Assembly: GCF_051390635.1 (NCBI RefSeq)
Contig: NZ_JBPODT010000004.1
Span: 682,001 to 746,000 of the forward strand
DNA length: 64,000 nucleotides
Reading direction: 5' to 3'
DNA from: Microbaculum sp051390635
GTDB lineage: Bacteria > Pseudomonadota > Alphaproteobacteria > Rhizobiales > Tepidamorphaceae
In this document: piece after piece, positions 61,800 through 64,000 of the stretch
Numbering within the stretch: position 1 is the stretch's first letter
How the letters are laid out: every line of letters begins with the position of its first letter
The notes under the pieces: generated by a model
Database searches by the model: none
What the model was told of the DNA's origin: nothing
What the model saw: the letters and a program-made list of their open reading frames with translations, nothing else
Translations under genes and position numbers: made by a program

Positions 61800-62915
61800 C
61801 TACTCGAATATGCGGCGCATGTCGGCGGTCGATTGTTCCCCGCGGTTCCGATGGAACTGCTCGACGAAGCGCTCGGCGGCGGCGCGGCCGCTGTCGCGCA
61901 GGAAGGTAAGAAACTTCCACTCGGCGTTGAACTTGCTGGAGGCGGTCAGGCCGTTCAGGGATTCGCCGCCGTCGATCACGTGAACGCGGATCTGCCGGTA
62001 GCGGTCAGCGGGCAAGACGCCCTGTTCGACCAGCCGGTCGACGAACTCGATCGCCCTCAGCTCCTTGAGGAGCGAGGAGTTGAAGGTGATCTCGTTCATG
62101 CGATTGAGGATCTCGCGGGCGGACTTGGGCGTTTCGGGCCGTTCGATCGGGTTGATCTGGATCAGCAGCAGGTCGCGAGTCTCGGTCTCGTAGAAGAACG
62201 GCCACAGCGCCGGGTTGCCGGAGTACCCTCCGTCCCAGTAGGGAACGCCGTCGATCTCGACGGCCTGGAACATCAGCGGAATGCAGGCCGAGGCCATCAC
62301 GTGGTCGGCCGTGATCTCCCGGTTATGGAAGAGCTTCACCTTGCCGGTGCGCACATTCGTCGCCGACAGGAACAGCCGGACCGAGTCGCAGGCGCGGACC
62401 GCGTCGAAATCGACGATCTCCTCGAGCAGGTCCTTCAGCGGGTTGAGGTTGAGCGGGTTGAACTCGTAGGGCGACACGAAACGGCTGATGAGATCGACCA
62501 TCATGAAGCCGGGCGACCAGTCCAGGCTCCAGTTGCCCATCATCCGGTCGACGACGGTGCGCTGGACCGGCGACATCCGCGAGCTGCGGCTGACGGCGCG
62601 CCAATAGTCCTCCAGCGCCTGCCGGGCTCCGTCGGGGCCGCCTTTGTGGTAGCCCGACACCAGCGCGACGGCGTTCATGGCGCCGGCGCTCGTGCCGCTG
62701 ATGCCGTCGATCTTCAGCGGCCCCCGCTCCAGGATCCAGTCGAGCACGCCCCAGGTGAAGGCGCCGTGCGCGCCGCCGCCCTGCAGGGCGAGATTGATCG
62801 GCGTATGACCATCGACGGGGGCGTCGATGTCGAAGGGCTGCGGCGCCGGCTTCGCCGGCTGCGCGGCCCGTGCGCCTTTGGCGGCGGCCTTTCGGGGGGC
62901 CTTTCGGGCGGCCAT
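61800..62915 (-). CDS. Patatin-like phospholipase/acyl hydrolase
   Basis: A 371-residue patatin-fold serine hydrolase. The oxyanion loop is LALQGGGAHGAFTWGVLDWI, the nucleophile Ser is in DGISGTSAGAMNAVAL and the catalytic Asp in VPYWDGGYSGNPALWP. The N-terminal ~28 residues are a Lys/Ala/Pro-rich tail (MAARKAPRKAAAKGARAAQP) reminiscent of the Ala/Lys-rich segments of PHB-granule proteins. It starts four bases after the 3-hydroxybutyrate dehydrogenase stop, so the two form an operon. Together they may release and oxidise hydroxybutyrate or remodel granule lipids; lipid substrate unknown. The start at 62915 is set by family length and the operon spacing. Confidence 0.88.
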   Translation of the reverse strand: MAARKAPRKAAAKGARAAQPAKPAPQPFDIDAPVDGHTPINLALQGGGAHGAFTWGVLDWILERGPLKIDGISGTSAGAMNAVALVSGYHKGGPDGARQALEDYWRAVSRSSRMSPVQRTVVDRMMGNWSLDWSPGFMMVDLISRFVSPYEFNPLNLNPLKDLLEEIVDFDAVRACDSVRLFLSATNVRTGKVKLFHNREITADHVMASACIPLMFQAVEIDGVPYWDGGYSGNPALWPFFYETETRDLLLIQINPIERPETPKSAREILNRMNEITFNSSLLKELRAIEFVDRLVEQGVLPADRYRQIRVHVIDGGESLNGLTASSKFNAEWKFLTFLRDSGRAAAERFVEQFHRNRGEQSTADMRRIFE

Positions 62916-62919
62916 CGGA

Positions 62920-63705
62920 CTACTGCGCCGTCCAGCCGCCGTCGACCGGCAGCAGCGAGCCGGTGATCGAGCGGGCGCCGTCGGAACAGAGGAACACCGC
63001 GATGTCGGCGACCTCGTCCACGGTGACGAACTCCTTCGTCGGCTGGGCGGCGAGCAGGACGTCGCGTTTGACCGCCTCCTCGCTGATGCCGCGGGCCCTG
63101 GCGGTGTCGGGGACCTGCTTCTCGACAAGCGGAGTCCAGACGTAGCCGGGGCAGATGGTGTTGACCGTGATGCCGTGCTCGGCGGTCTCCAGGGCGACGG
63201 TCTTGGTGAGGCCGGCGAGGCCGTGCTTGGCCGCCACGTAAGCCGCCTTGTAGGGCGAGGCGACGAGGGCGTGGGCCGATCCGGTGTTGATGATGCGGCC
63301 CCAGCCGCGCTTCTTCATGCCGGGAACCGCGGCGCGCATGCCGTGGAAGGCGGCGGACAGGTTGATCGCGATGATCGCGTCCCATTTCTCGACCGGAAAG
63401 TCCTCGACCGGCGAGACGAACTGGATGCCGGCATTGTTGACGAGGATGTCGACGGAACCGAACGCCTTTTCCGCGTCGGCGATCATGGCGGCGATCTCGT
63501 CCGGCCTGGTCATGTCGGCCGGCGAATGGCGCACCTCGACCTTGTGCTTGTCCGCCATTTCGGCGCGTGTCGCCTCGATTTCCGCCGGGTCGCCGAACCC
63601 GTTGAGCGTGATGTTGGCGCCATGCCTGGCCAGGCCGTCCGCGATGGCGTGGCCGATGCCGGAGGTGGAGCCGGTGACGACGGCGGATTTACCCTTGAGA
63701 GTCAT
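62920..63705 (-). CDS. bdhA: 3-Hydroxybutyrate dehydrogenase
   Basis: A 261-residue SDR enzyme that oxidises D-3-hydroxybutyrate to acetoacetate with NAD+ in PHB breakdown. VVTGSTSGIGHAIADGLARH, LNGFGDPAEIEATRAEM, VDILVNNAGIQFVSPVEDFP and INTGSAHALVASPYKAAYVA (catalytic Ser, Tyr, Lys) are all nearly textbook. So are VNTICPGYVWTPLVEKQVPD and SLLPVDGGWTAQ. GNAGIQFVSP-type sequence separates it from generic SDRs. It is the first gene of an operon with the patatin-like hydrolase; a PhaR-like site lies 53 bp upstream. Confidence 0.94.
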   Translation of the reverse strand: MTLKGKSAVVTGSTSGIGHAIADGLARHGANITLNGFGDPAEIEATRAEMADKHKVEVRHSPADMTRPDEIAAMIADAEKAFGSVDILVNNAGIQFVSPVEDFPVEKWDAIIAINLSAAFHGMRAAVPGMKKRGWGRIINTGSAHALVASPYKAAYVAAKHGLAGLTKTVALETAEHGITVNTICPGYVWTPLVEKQVPDTARARGISEEAVKRDVLLAAQPTKEFVTVDEVADIAVFLCSDGARSITGSLLPVDGGWTAQ

Positions 63706-63757
63706 TCGAAGCCCTTTCTACTGGCAGCGCGTCCGTGACGGACTACATAGGATATAT

Positions 63758-63769
63758 TGCGCTGCAGCA
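63758..63769 (-). promoter_or_regulatory. PhaR-like binding site upstream of bdhA
   Basis: TGCGCTGCAGCA fits the PhaR motif TGCRNYGCASMA that I recall from Bradyrhizobium work, and is part of the symmetrical TTGCGCTGCAGCAA (63757-63770). PhaR represses PHB-cycle genes until PHB or its precursors accumulate. It sits in the divergent region between bdhA and the Fur/Zur gene. Confidence 0.5.
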
Positions 63770-63869
63770 AAGGCGTGAAGCCGGGACGTCGCTGTATCGC
63801 GGCCTCCGACCGGCTATACTGAAGCCCCTGCACTGGTTTGGCGCCGGAAATGGCGTTAAGGAACGCGAT

Positions 63870-64000
63870 ATGTCGGACTTCCCGAATCCCGGCCACGATC
63901 ACGACGTCTGCGCCGACCGCGTGGTGCGGGTAGCGCGCGCGGTGTGCCGGCGGCGCGGCGTCCGGCTGACGAGCCAGCGCGAGAAGGTGCTCGACGTGCT
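63870..64000 (+). CDS. zur: Fur family regulator, Zur-like (3' truncated by window end)
   Basis: Only the first 43 codons are visible. The sequence MSDFPNPGHDHDVCADRVVR, then AVCRRRGVRLTSQREKVLDV, matches the beginning of Fur-superfamily proteins. The His-rich 'HDHDxC' N-terminus followed by an 'R-G-x-R-L-T-x-x-R' winged-helix start is the pattern of alphaproteobacterial Zur, the zinc-uptake repressor. The assignment to Zur over other Fur members is inference, since the metal ligands lie beyond the window. A weak AAGGAA precedes the ATG. Confidence 0.75.
   Translation, partial: MSDFPNPGHDHDVCADRVVRVARAVCRRRGVRLTSQREKVLDV

Overview
The window is GC-rich, densely coded chromosomal DNA of an alphaproteobacterium, most likely of the order Hyphomicrobiales (Rhizobiales). 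The reasons are a roughly 1,600-residue NAD-glutamate dehydrogenase, an F1-only ATP synthase operon (atpHAGDC) with no F0 genes beside it, a chorismate mutase-hisC-tyrC operon divergent from metX-metW, a DUF2125 protein, PHB-type 3-hydroxybutyrate metabolism and a Zur-like Fur protein. I annotate 56 protein genes, two of them cut by the window edges. I found no rRNA, tRNA, CRISPR array, insertion sequence or prophage.

Layout. 1-10.4 kb: end of a heparinase II/III-like gene, purH, a dienelactone-hydrolase-like enzyme, the giant glutamate dehydrogenase, an AhpD-like protein, a small conserved protein followed by a degenerate tandem repeat, and a ChaC-like cyclotransferase. 10.6-17.7 kb: a DUF2125 protein, a CHASE2-type adenylate cyclase divergent from a secreted FecR-domain protein and a secreted GH26-like glycosidase, an SDR and a lytic transglycosylase. 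17.7-28.3 kb: aromatic amino-acid and methionine biosynthesis, XerC, a DUF2239/monooxygenase pair with its own operator region, transaldolase and PriA. 28.4-34.1 kb: atpHAGDC plus a TenA gene, closed by a strong terminator.

34.2-46.2 kb is a catabolic island. It holds a crotonase, a feruloyl-CoA-synthase-like ligase, a thiolase, a complete TRAP transporter, a DUF3237 protein, a two-subunit indolepyruvate ferredoxin oxidoreductase and a MarR regulator. Three promoter regions in the island share the motif CAAACWGTT, so it looks like one regulon for an aromatic or arylpropenoic acid. 46.4-49.9 kb pairs an RpfF-type DSF-signal synthase with a membrane PAS-GGDEF-EAL protein. This is a probable fatty-acid quorum-sensing/c-di-GMP module, preceded by an unusually AT-rich leader with a 21-bp palindrome.

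50.3-59.1 kb carries a PfkB kinase, a PotABCD-type polyamine importer, a nitrilase-family amidohydrolase and an acetylpolyamine amidohydrolase, so it is probably a polyamine uptake and catabolism locus. 59.1-64 kb has a ZIP metal transporter, a family III CoA-transferase, a macro-domain hydrolase, a patatin-like hydrolase with 3-hydroxybutyrate dehydrogenase behind a PhaR-like site, and the start of a Fur/Zur gene.

A recurring oddity is tandem duplication of 14-19 bp units. At least six such tracts occur, mostly between genes, and several include stop codons. All functions are inferred from sequence reading and memory of protein families; no database search was run.
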